Program-made: the position numbers and the translations under genes
NCBI GenBank assembly: GCA_019192545.1
Contig: JAHCMI010000022.1
Span: 1-64,000, forward strand
Direction of reading: 5' to 3'
Origin: Rivularia sp. MS3
Lineage (GTDB): Bacteria > Cyanobacteriota > Cyanobacteriia > Cyanobacteriales > Nostocaceae
DNA length: 64,000 bases
Part shown: positions 1-7,194 of the stretch, piece after piece
Position numbering within the stretch: position 1 is the first letter of the stretch
Layout: every line of letters starts with the position of its first letter
The notes under the pieces: model-generated
The model's input: the letters and a program-made list of their open reading frames with translations, nothing else
What the model was told of the DNA's origin: nothing
Database searches by the model: none

Positions 1-83
1 GGGAGTGGGGGAAGAAAATATTTTTTATATTTACGATATGCCCATCAAAACTAATTTTACTTAACACAAAGTTAATCCTTCTT

Positions 84-171
84 ATCCTCTTTCTCTGTGC
101 CCTCTGCGTACTAGAAGGGTTTTTTAAAAGAGAGTTTAAAAAACCGCAGAGAGTGCAGAGGAAAAAAGAGA
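84..171. repeat. Imperfect inverted repeat, dispersed-repeat type
   Basis: Two CT-rich and AG-rich arms (about 84-108 and 143-171) face each other: the left reads CTCTTTCTCTGTGCCCTCTG and the right contains CGCAGAGAGTGCAGAGGA. The spacer is rich in A and T. The same wording (CGCAGAGG-like boilerplate) recurs near 47085-47110, so I read it as a dispersed cyanobacterial intergenic repeat. It lies downstream of the minus-strand VWA gene and could also fold in its transcript. Bases 1-83 hold nothing I recognise. Confidence 0.5.
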
Positions 172-199
172 GTTAAGAAAGAATTTTATTTAGGTAAAT

Positions 200-1420
200 T
201 TAAACAGATAACAACCGCACAGCTTCCCCAAAAGGAAATTCTTCTAAAGTCAAACCACCCGGAGTCACTACCCACAAAACTGGTAATTCAGGCTCAATAT
301 CAGGAAAAGTACCATACCCATCAGTCAAATAAACGCATACCCCTTGAGTTTGTCCATCCCATCTTTGAGCAACTTTATCGAAGAAAGGTACAAATGACGT
401 ACCACCACCACCTTGAGGCTTCGGCGGCATTGAATCGGCGTTGATTTCGTAAGGACCGTAAACCTCGGCATCAACGTAATAAAACTCACATTTGATGTGG
501 GGGTAAGAACTTAAAATACCCTGGACTTCCGAGAAAAACAAACCCAACAATTTTGTATCAATTGAGCCACTGGTATCCAAAGCCAAATAAAGGCGAATCG
601 ATTCCCCTTGCAAACTTTCAAGATACAGCCTGCGTCCAATAAAGCGCCTATCGAAACCAGAAAAATCAGTAGGAGTTTGTACTAAATATCGCCAAAGGTA
701 AGAGCGCCAATCAATTTGAGCCGAATTTAAAGTTTCTAATTCTCGTTCAGCCCCTCCCCCAAGACTACCTTTATTTGCAGTACGAGCCACAGTAGCGGCT
801 TGCTGCATCGCATTTCGCCAATGAGCTTCCATTGTGGCTTTTTTAGCTTGGGACATACTATCCCCTGCTTGGGAAGTATTTGGAGAATTTTGTGCTTTTC
901 CTTGCTTCTCTTCCCCATCAGTACTTTCTCCTTGACTACCTTCTTGCTGGGAACCACCAGCATCTTCCGGCGGGCTATCAAGCAAATCTGGATTGGTTAA
1001 CTGTGGAGCATTATCGGCATCTTGAAGCAGAATTTCATAAACTTCTTCAACGCTTAAATTTTCTAAATTAACTTCTCTCAAAGTTCCTTCGGGTAGCTCA
1101 AAACCATGAGCCGCAATCATACCGTTGATTACAATATCAGCCGCAATATTCCACAGTTGAGCATCTCTCACACCCCGACGCGGTACGTGAAGCAAGGCTG
1201 CATGAAGCACTTCGTGCAGTAAAACTCCATCAAGCTGTTTTGGTGGCAAAGATAATAAAAACCCTACATTATAAAAAATATCTTTACCATCAGTTGCCGC
1301 AGTTGGTAATTTCTCTGTGGGAACAAAACGAGCAAACATCGCCAAAGTTGCGAAAAAAGGCGACTTTGTTTGCAATCGTAACAAAGAGGCGCTGATACTT
1401 TTTTGAATATCTTCAGTCAT
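200..1420 (-). CDS. VWA-like / putative metallopeptidase (DUF2201 type)
   Basis: A 406-residue protein with two parts. The N-terminal part carries a zinc-peptidase-like HEVLH motif (His69-Glu70-x-x-His73) inside a helical segment. The C-terminal part starts with YLALDTSGS, giving a DxSxS metal-binding (MIDAS) motif at Asp282, Ser284 and Ser286, as in von Willebrand A domains. An acidic, Gln/Ser-rich linker (about 145-190) joins them. This is the architecture of the predicted metal-dependent peptidases usually paired with MoxR-type AAA ATPases, and such an ATPase is the next gene upstream, 117 bp away across a heptamer repeat array. In known MoxR-VWA pairs the ATPase remodels a client presented by the VWA protein; client and peptidase activity are unknown here. 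No signal peptide, so cytosolic. ATG start at 1420. Confidence 0.8.
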   Translation of the reverse strand: MTEDIQKSISASLLRLQTKSPFFATLAMFARFVPTEKLPTAATDGKDIFYNVGFLLSLPPKQLDGVLLHEVLHAALLHVPRRGVRDAQLWNIAADIVINGMIAAHGFELPEGTLREVNLENLSVEEVYEILLQDADNAPQLTNPDLLDSPPEDAGGSQQEGSQGESTDGEEKQGKAQNSPNTSQAGDSMSQAKKATMEAHWRNAMQQAATVARTANKGSLGGGAERELETLNSAQIDWRSYLWRYLVQTPTDFSGFDRRFIGRRLYLESLQGESIRLYLALDTSGSIDTKLLGLFFSEVQGILSSYPHIKCEFYYVDAEVYGPYEINADSMPPKPQGGGGTSFVPFFDKVAQRWDGQTQGVCVYLTDGYGTFPDIEPELPVLWVVTPGGLTLEEFPFGEAVRLLSV

Positions 1421-1426
1421 GGTAAA

Positions 1427-1500
1427 GAGTTAGGAGTTAGGAATTAGGAGTTAATAGTTAGGAGTTAATAGTTAGGAGTTAATAGTTAGGAGTTAATAGT
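1427..1500. repeat. Heptanucleotide tandem repeat (STRR type)
   Basis: Runs of the 7-mers GTTAGGA and GTTAATA alternate from just upstream of the VWA start codon, filling most of the spacer to the AAA gene. A mirrored piece (CAACTATCAACTAACAACTATC) follows to 1535. This matches the short tandemly repeated repetitive sequences of filamentous cyanobacteria. The array would sit in the leader of the VWA reading frame if the genes are co-transcribed. Confidence 0.85.
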
Positions 1501-1537
1501 AAAAACAACTACCAACTATCAACTAACAACTATCAAA

Positions 1538-2539
1538 TTACGGTTTCTGCGATTCGAGATACTCTTGCAGTAATTTCTTGAATTCTGGTTCTTTGCTCAA
1601 CAAATTAGCTAAAATTCCTCGCTTACCTTTACTTTCCATAGTTCGCGATAAATCAACAGCAAAAAGTCTTACCCATTCGTTTGCTGCAACTTGATTTAAC
1701 CAGTTAAAGGCATTAAGGGCGTGATGTGCATTCTCGGCACGTACTGTTAAACCAATTACCGTTGCATATCTAACACTAGGTTCTTTAGGAAATTGAATGC
1801 TTTCGCCTTTACCTTCCAAAATTGCAATGAGATTAGGTAGATTCTCGTACATTGAAATGTATGAAGCAAACTCAGTTGCAGCAGCAGTACCCACTGCTGG
1901 ATTGATGTCTAAACCGGCGAAATGTAGCGCACTCGCCATTACCCAAGAACGAGGAGAAGGCCAAGCCGGTTGTTGAGCATCGATTTTATGTAATAAAGTT
2001 GTACGGAAAGAAAGAAAAGCGATTATCTGCTCGTGTACTCCTTTATCCAAAGCAAAAGCTTTGAAGCTGTCAAAATCTGGCTGTACTTCTAGATGCAAAA
2101 ATCTATTTGCTAAAGGTGAAGGCATATCAAATACAGCAGCGCGATCTTCTTTGCGGTTTCCTGCTGCCCATACATACCAACCATCTGGTACTTCATAGGA
2201 ACCTACGCAGCGGTCTAAAATTAACTGTTGTGCTACTCCCTGCATTGCCGGAGGAGCCATATTCAATTCATCCAGGAATAATATACCTTTACCTTTACGA
2301 GGTAAAAATTCCGGTGGAAACCATTTAGAAATACCGCTTTCGGCTACCGGCAAACCGCGCAAATCGGTAGGAGCTAATTGAGACAAACGTACATCAACAA
2401 AATCAATCTCGCTTTCTTGCGCTAATTGACCAACAATACTCGATTTTCCAATACCTGGAGGTCCCCAAATCATCGTACTGATTTGAATATTATTACTTAG
2501 GAGCTGCTCTAAAAATACTTTAAGTTCGCTGGGAGTCAT
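1538..2539 (-). CDS. MoxR-type AAA ATPase
   Basis: A 333-residue AAA+ ATPase of the dynein-related/MoxR group. Walker A is GPPGIGKS (residues 26-33) and Walker B is ILFLDELN with Asp90-Glu91. A further conserved stretch, SPLANRFLHLEV, fits sensor/arginine-finger positions of this family. The protein is short, with no N- or C-terminal extra domain beyond a helical C-terminal lid. It lies between the LRV repeat gene and the VWA gene on the same strand, spacings 127 and 117 bp, so a three-gene unit is plausible although heptamer repeats fill both gaps. MoxR ATPases act as chaperone-like remodelers in cofactor insertion or stress-protein maturation; the substrate here is not evident. ATG start at 2539. 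Confidence 0.85.
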   Translation of the reverse strand: MTPSELKVFLEQLLSNNIQISTMIWGPPGIGKSSIVGQLAQESEIDFVDVRLSQLAPTDLRGLPVAESGISKWFPPEFLPRKGKGILFLDELNMAPPAMQGVAQQLILDRCVGSYEVPDGWYVWAAGNRKEDRAAVFDMPSPLANRFLHLEVQPDFDSFKAFALDKGVHEQIIAFLSFRTTLLHKIDAQQPAWPSPRSWVMASALHFAGLDINPAVGTAAATEFASYISMYENLPNLIAILEGKGESIQFPKEPSVRYATVIGLTVRAENAHHALNAFNWLNQVAANEWVRLFAVDLSRTMESKGKRGILANLLSKEPEFKKLLQEYLESQKP

Positions 2540-2580
2540 AGGATTTTGGATTTTAGATTTTGGATTGGAAATAGCGAGTG

Positions 2581-2672
2581 AGAGTTAGGAGTTAGGAGTT
2601 AAGAGTTAGGAATTATGAGTTAGTAATATTTTTAACCCTTAACCTTTGACCTTTAACCTTTAACCCTTAACC
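2581..2672. repeat. Heptamer tandem repeats overlapping a gene end
   Basis: GTTAGGA-type repeats (2581-2625) pass into TTAACCT/TTAACCC-type repeats (2633-2672). The second run supplies the stop codon of the LRV gene (TTA at 2667-2669 read on the minus strand) and its last glycine codon. This is one of several places in the window where repeat growth reaches a reading frame end. Confidence 0.8.
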
Positions 2673-4454
2673 TTGCTCCTGCCTCTTCCTCAAGGAACGC
2701 TTTGCAGATTTGGAAACAACGGGGTCTTCATCTTCGGCTAGGTGTTCTAGAATTTCTATAGGCGTATCTGCATGTCTGGCAACAAATAGCCTTTCGGTTT
2801 CCACAACACTGGTAGAAAATTCTTCTAATAACCTTTGCCGCAATTTAGATGTAGTGTTCGGATGCTGTACTATATACCAGTCGTATCGGAAGAATTGCGT
2901 AAGTTGCTCTAATGCTGTTGCGGGAGTGTTGGGGTTTTGAGCAATAAACGAACGTAAATGCCAATCTTTAATTAAAACTTCTAAAATATCTCCTGGTGTT
3001 TGAGGATTTTTAGCTACAGCTTGACGCACTTCCAATCGCCAATCTTCAGCCAGTTTTTTCAAAATGTGGGGAGGAGTGTTAATATTTTTAGCCACACCAT
3101 AACGCACATCTTTGGATGTATCTTTGGCAAGTTCTTCTAAAATCTTCGATGGAGTGCGAACATTCAAGGCAATCCACGGACGTAATTCCGGCGATTTTTT
3201 CGCCCACTGCGTCAAAATAGACACCGGTGCCTGGTTGTGCTGGGCTACATATTTACGAACAGATAAACGCTCATCCAATGCCAAACGCCACAATATTTTT
3301 TGCAGAGTATGCGAAGGTGTATTGGGATGACGTGCTAACAACAAGTCATGAAAAGGAGTGCTGCCTAATATATCCAACACATAACCAGGAGTATTGGCAT
3401 TTCTGGCTACAGCAGCCTGTATATCTCCCCGGCTATCCATTGCCAATTCTTCAAGAGTAGATGCAGGGGTACTAGGATTTTCAGCAACAAACTGCCGTAG
3501 TTCCAAATTATTTGCCGCTTCTACAAGTAAATATGCTGGTGTATTTGGATGCCTTGCCACCATTTGACGCACTCGTTCGTCGGGATGTTCTGCCATTTCT
3601 TCCAACCAACTGCTGGGTATGTGAGGATTTTGGGGCAGAAAATTCATCGTATGTACCCGATAATCCAGCGCCAGTTCGATTATCAGATTTTTAGTTAAAT
3701 CGGAACGTTTCGCGATCGCGCTCTTGACTTTGGTATAGGGTACCTTGATTAATGCTTCGAGAACATTCAGTGGCGTGTTGGGATTTTTGGCAATACTAGT
3801 TTCAATAGCTACCCTTAAGTTCCAATTTGGTTCCGGATTTTCTACTAAAATTTCCAAAACTCTGACAGGAATTTTTGGATATGTAGCCAGATGCAAACGA
3901 ACCGAACCCGCACCATGTTGAGCTAGCGTTTCCAAAACTGTTTGCGATACATCTTTGCGTTGTGCAATACATAAACCCAATTCAGGATCGTACCTACTCT
4001 TAATTGCCAGTTGTACCAGAACTTGCTCTGAAGCTCGTTTGTGTTTGGCTACAGCTTCCAATACCAAAGAATTGGCATGCATCGCCGCACAAGCTAAGAA
4101 CCATTCTGGCGCATCATCCTGTTTTAACAGTTTTAACAAAGACCAATATGATATATCTGTTGCTAAATTGGGATTTTCTAACATTAATAGCGATAAAACC
4201 GGATTCGAGAAAAATTGTTGAGGAAAATCCCCCGCTAATTTCAACAGTACGTCAGTTGGTGTATTGGGATTTTCTGCCACTCCTTTACGAGTAACCTTAT
4301 CTTCACTCGATGCCAACTCCCCTAATAAATCCGGTTCCGCACTGGGATTTGTCGCTACTAACCTTGCAAGTTCTACACTTTCATAAGCAAGAATTCTCAG
4401 CTTATTTGGTGGAGTCGTTTCATCAGCTGCAAGTTGTTCTGGGGTTGGGTACAT
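2667..4454 (-). CDS. Leucine-rich-repeat-variant (LRV) solenoid protein
   Basis: A 595-residue protein made almost wholly of repeats of about 24 residues with the core NPNTPxxxLxxLAxDxxxxVRxxVA. Around twenty copies can be followed, for example RHPNTPAYLL, ENPSTPASTL, RNANTPGYVL and QNPNTPATAL. This is the LRV pattern, a right-handed helical solenoid first described in an Azotobacter protein and now common in cyanobacteria. The four-cysteine iron-sulfur segment of the Azotobacter founder is not visible. No signal peptide or membrane segment. It probably serves as a protein-binding scaffold. It is the first gene of a minus-strand trio with the MoxR ATPase and the VWA protein, so it could be an adaptor for them; that is inference. 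ATG start at 4454. Confidence 0.8.
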   Translation of the reverse strand: MYPTPEQLAADETTPPNKLRILAYESVELARLVATNPSAEPDLLGELASSEDKVTRKGVAENPNTPTDVLLKLAGDFPQQFFSNPVLSLLMLENPNLATDISYWSLLKLLKQDDAPEWFLACAAMHANSLVLEAVAKHKRASEQVLVQLAIKSRYDPELGLCIAQRKDVSQTVLETLAQHGAGSVRLHLATYPKIPVRVLEILVENPEPNWNLRVAIETSIAKNPNTPLNVLEALIKVPYTKVKSAIAKRSDLTKNLIIELALDYRVHTMNFLPQNPHIPSSWLEEMAEHPDERVRQMVARHPNTPAYLLVEAANNLELRQFVAENPSTPASTLEELAMDSRGDIQAAVARNANTPGYVLDILGSTPFHDLLLARHPNTPSHTLQKILWRLALDERLSVRKYVAQHNQAPVSILTQWAKKSPELRPWIALNVRTPSKILEELAKDTSKDVRYGVAKNINTPPHILKKLAEDWRLEVRQAVAKNPQTPGDILEVLIKDWHLRSFIAQNPNTPATALEQLTQFFRYDWYIVQHPNTTSKLRQRLLEEFSTSVVETERLFVARHADTPIEILEHLAEDEDPVVSKSAKRSLRKRQEQG

Positions 4455-5106
4455 GAGTGCTAACCTACCTCTTGCTTAGATGTATTATTTTATTCCGTTA
4501 TTTATAGTGATTTCTAGTAAAAAAGCTACATTTTTGTGCTTAGTAGTCAATTATGTTGACTATAAATAATTAAGAGTTATTTAAGTCACTTTAATTAAAT
4601 TATTATCTTTAAAATACCTAGATAAATAGACTTAATTGTAGTGTTTCAATGACTGAATTGAAATTGTACAAAGTTTATATAAAGAAAATTGCAAGTAAAT
4701 TTAGTCAGCAGAAATTTGATAATGACTTGTCGCACACAAAGTATTTATGAATACTTATAAAAATCACTAAAAATAAGTATTAATTTCTATTTTTCAAAAA
4801 TATTTTTTTAAATCAATCAGTCAACTTTGCTTGATAAAATCGGTGCATGTTTGACAATATCTGTAAATTTTTAGCCTTATATGATGTCCGGCAAATCACT
4901 CATAATATGTCATTGTTCGCTGTGCGAAGCAATCGCAGTGATTGGGATGATCCACAGCTTCGCTGAATGCTTCGCTCGTAATGACGGTTAATTTAACGGA
5001 CATGATATTACTTTGCTAACTGGCTACCTCCCGAAGTTTTTCAGACGACAACTGCACTCAAAGCAACGTCGCCGCATCTACGGCAGTTAAAAAGAATTTT
5101 GATTAC
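4455..5106. other. Gene-free AT-rich spacer
   Basis: About 650 bp between the unknown membrane protein gene and the LRV gene, both on the minus strand. It is very AT-rich and holds no convincing reading frame. The only structured part is the nested inverted repeat listed separately at 4879-5008. Promoters for the LRV gene should lie at 4455-4850 but I cannot identify boxes with confidence. Confidence 0.7.
4879..5008. repeat. Nested MITE-like inverted repeat
   Basis: An outer palindrome ATATGATGTCCG (4879-4890) pairs with CGGACATGATAT (4997-5008) with one mismatch. Inside lies a second element at 4909-4985 with ends GTCATTGTTCGC... and ...GCTTCGCTCGTAATGAC. The inner unit, with GCGAAGCAATCGCAGTG and GCTTCGCTGAATGCTTCGC, is far more GC-rich than its surroundings and resembles dispersed palindromic repeats of filamentous cyanobacteria. 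The arrangement suggests one small non-coding element inserted inside another. No coding capacity. Confidence 0.65.
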
Positions 5107-6564
5107 CTATTTTTCCCTATTAGCTATCAGCCAACCTACACCGATAAATAATAAAGTTGCTGCAATGCTTAAAGCCAAAGAAGCGTAAAACGGATGTGGT
5201 GGTTTATTTAAGGATAAATTTAAATCTATAGGTTGCTTGATTTTATCTATATGTTGCACAACTACACCAGAAATAATTGCGCCACCACCAAAGCCGATAC
5301 CGAGTGTATTTATAGTAGCTTCAAGGCTGCGATCGCGTTTTGTTTGTTCGATTTCGACGATACCGCGAATTGATGCTGTTGCTTGCTCTAATAAACTTGA
5401 GCCTTGTTCAAAATATCCGATGTTGGCGTTGATTTGTTTGTAAAATCTCTCGCAATCTTGTTGGTAAAAGGTTTGGAGAATACTTAAACTATCGTCTTGG
5501 GTTGCAGCGCTGATTTGTCGCAGTTTTTCTTGGTAGTTATTGCGGTTGATGTCAATGGTATTTTGATAGTCTTTTAAGTTTCTCAGCAAACGGGTATATT
5601 TTAAAGATTCTTGGGGTAATTCTTTTAATTTTTCTGTTAATTGATTTAGTATTTTGACGGTTATTTTATCGGATGCGGTAGTTGATTCAATATTTTCGAT
5701 AGTTTTTTCAATTTCATCGTAAGCTGTAGCGATTTCTTGATAAATTATCCGGCTATCTTGAAAGGCTTTAACAACTTTGCTGCGGAAGAAGAATAAATCT
5801 AGTATTTCTTGGTAGCATTGATTAAATTTTTCATCGGCTTGTGAATTATCAAACAGCCAGATAATAATGTGTTGATAGTTTTCTAATTGACTGAATAAAG
5901 CATATTCAAAAATTGGACTGCCAAATAATTCTGCTTGTCGGTTAAATTCTGGTTTTTTGTAGGGTTGTGGAAAAATCGCCGTTAAGCATTCTTGAGCTAT
6001 ATTATAGGGATTTGTTTGATTTTGTTTGTCTTCAAGAGTTATCCAAGCGGTGATTAATAAAGTTTGTCCTAAAAAGTATTCATCGGGAATTAAAGTTAAA
6101 CAATTTCGTGGATTAAATTGACTTAATAAACAAGTGTCAACATCCTCTGTTAAAGCTTTATTATCAGCTTCTTTTTCTGGACGACGTAAATTCAACCACA
6201 AGCCATAACTATCGTATATCCTTATAGGATAGACAAAACCTTTAATTAAAACATTTTGATTTTGATTTTGATGTTGATGTTGATTATTATATTTAAAATT
6301 CCCTGCAAAATTAATTGAATAATCGTCTTCTTCAACTTCCGATGGTTTGATTAATTCTACACGGGAACCTTTTGGCTCGTTTTCTACATCTACTATGCGC
6401 CGAGCCAGTTGTAAATTTATTTTATTGTTAAAAGTATTGTTAACAATATCATTTGCACTATGCCAAAGTTTAATATCTTGTTTAGCTAAAGAATTTCTAT
6501 CAACATTGGCAGCTTTATAAAGTTGAAATGCGAATAAATGAATATTCGGCGCATAGATTTTCAT
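5107..6564 (-). CDS. Unknown protein with C-terminal membrane hairpin
   Basis: A 485-residue protein I do not recognise. The first 250 residues look globular and contain a His/Gln/Asn run (about residues 93-106) encoded by TTGATT-like hexamers near 6250-6290. Residues about 260-415 are helical and charged, likely coiled coil. The C-terminus has two hydrophobic segments, about 419-436 (glycine-rich, IGFGGGAIISGVVV) and 459-481 (ALSIAATLLFIGVGWLIA), joined by a short Pro-rich loop, so it should end in a membrane hairpin with both ends on one side. It is the last gene of a minus-strand run behind the CHAT protease and a 112-residue protein (gap 121 bp). A membrane effector or CorA-like stalk is possible but unproven. 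ATG start at 6564. Confidence 0.7.
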   Translation of the reverse strand: MKIYAPNIHLFAFQLYKAANVDRNSLAKQDIKLWHSANDIVNNTFNNKINLQLARRIVDVENEPKGSRVELIKPSEVEEDDYSINFAGNFKYNNQHQHQNQNQNVLIKGFVYPIRIYDSYGLWLNLRRPEKEADNKALTEDVDTCLLSQFNPRNCLTLIPDEYFLGQTLLITAWITLEDKQNQTNPYNIAQECLTAIFPQPYKKPEFNRQAELFGSPIFEYALFSQLENYQHIIIWLFDNSQADEKFNQCYQEILDLFFFRSKVVKAFQDSRIIYQEIATAYDEIEKTIENIESTTASDKITVKILNQLTEKLKELPQESLKYTRLLRNLKDYQNTIDINRNNYQEKLRQISAATQDDSLSILQTFYQQDCERFYKQINANIGYFEQGSSLLEQATASIRGIVEIEQTKRDRSLEATINTLGIGFGGGAIISGVVVQHIDKIKQPIDLNLSLNKPPHPFYASLALSIAATLLFIGVGWLIANREK

Positions 6565-6606
6565 GGTTAGTTTAGCGGGAATATTTTCTTAACCTCACCC
6601 CTTCCC

Positions 6607-6625
6607 CTCTCCTTACTAAGGAGAG
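6607..6625. repeat. Short palindrome CTCTCCTTA/TAAGGAGAG
   Basis: A perfect 9-bp inverted repeat with one central base, inside the phrase CTCACCCCTTCCCC...GAGAGG that is commonly scattered through cyanobacterial spacers. A close relative lies at 7151-7175, on the other side of the 112-residue gene. It could act as a weak attenuator between the two unknown genes. Confidence 0.6.
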
Positions 6626-6685
6626 AGGTAAAATAATCATTTAGCACATTGCATAACATACCCTACATCAATTTTGTCAAAAAAT

Positions 6686-7024
6686 CTATGATTTTTGGTT
6701 ACTTTGCTGCTTTTTATCAACTATTTTTTTCAATTCATCATTTATAATTCGATAGCGGTTTTCGATAGTATTTTCCTGAGCGGCAGGATTCGCTTTTTTA
6801 ACTTTAGAAATTTCTCTTTCGGTAACTAAAACCGCATCTCTCACAGATTCGTGATTGAGATACCATTGACGAATGATTTCGGCAACTGATTCTGAGGAAA
6901 GATTATCTAAAGCTGCTAATTTGTCTTGTAATAATGGAATATCTTTTATGTATTCAGAATTAAATACATAATCTTGTTCTTGAATGACATTGATAAATGC
7001 TGCAATTAATTCATCTGGATTCAT
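6686..7024 (-). CDS. Small unknown protein downstream of CHAT gene
   Basis: A 112-residue, mostly helical and highly charged protein with no membrane segment and no motif I recognise. It begins MNPDELIAAFINVIQEQD and ends in a lysine/glutamine-rich helix. It sits 170 bp behind the CHAT protease gene and 121 bp ahead of the membrane-hairpin gene on the same strand, so it may form part of one functional unit. Small helical proteins next to CHAT proteases are sometimes adaptor, inhibitor or substrate proteins; nothing in the sequence decides between these. ATG start at 7024. Confidence 0.6.
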   Translation of the reverse strand: MNPDELIAAFINVIQEQDYVFNSEYIKDIPLLQDKLAALDNLSSESVAEIIRQWYLNHESVRDAVLVTEREISKVKKANPAAQENTIENRYRIINDELKKIVDKKQQSNQKS

Positions 7025-7077
7025 TTTTTGTATTTCCTAAATCTTTCTTGTTAATTTTTACTTTTTTGACTAGATTT

Positions 7078-7175
7078 GGTGCGTGAAAACATAATCTAAA
7101 TATTCGTCAAAATCGATAATTTATCGAAGTTTTCACGCACCCTACAATTAACCCTCTCCTTGATAAGGAGAGGGT
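7078..7175. repeat. Inverted repeat pair behind the CHAT gene
   Basis: GGTGCGTGAAAAC (7078-7090) pairs with GTTTTCACGCACC (7129-7141), enclosing the palindrome TCGATAATTTATCGA (7113-7127). Directly beside it ACCCTCTCCTT (7151-7161) pairs with AAGGAGAGGGT (7165-7175). Both resemble cyanobacterial dispersed palindromes. They lie immediately downstream of the CHAT stop codon on the minus strand and could reduce read-through to the small gene. Confidence 0.65.
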
Positions 7176-7194
7176 GCGCGAAGCGCGGGTGAGG

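Noticed and set aside
1427-1535. CRISPR-like array
   Set aside because: The repeats are 7 bp and contiguous without unique spacers, so they are simple tandem repeats.
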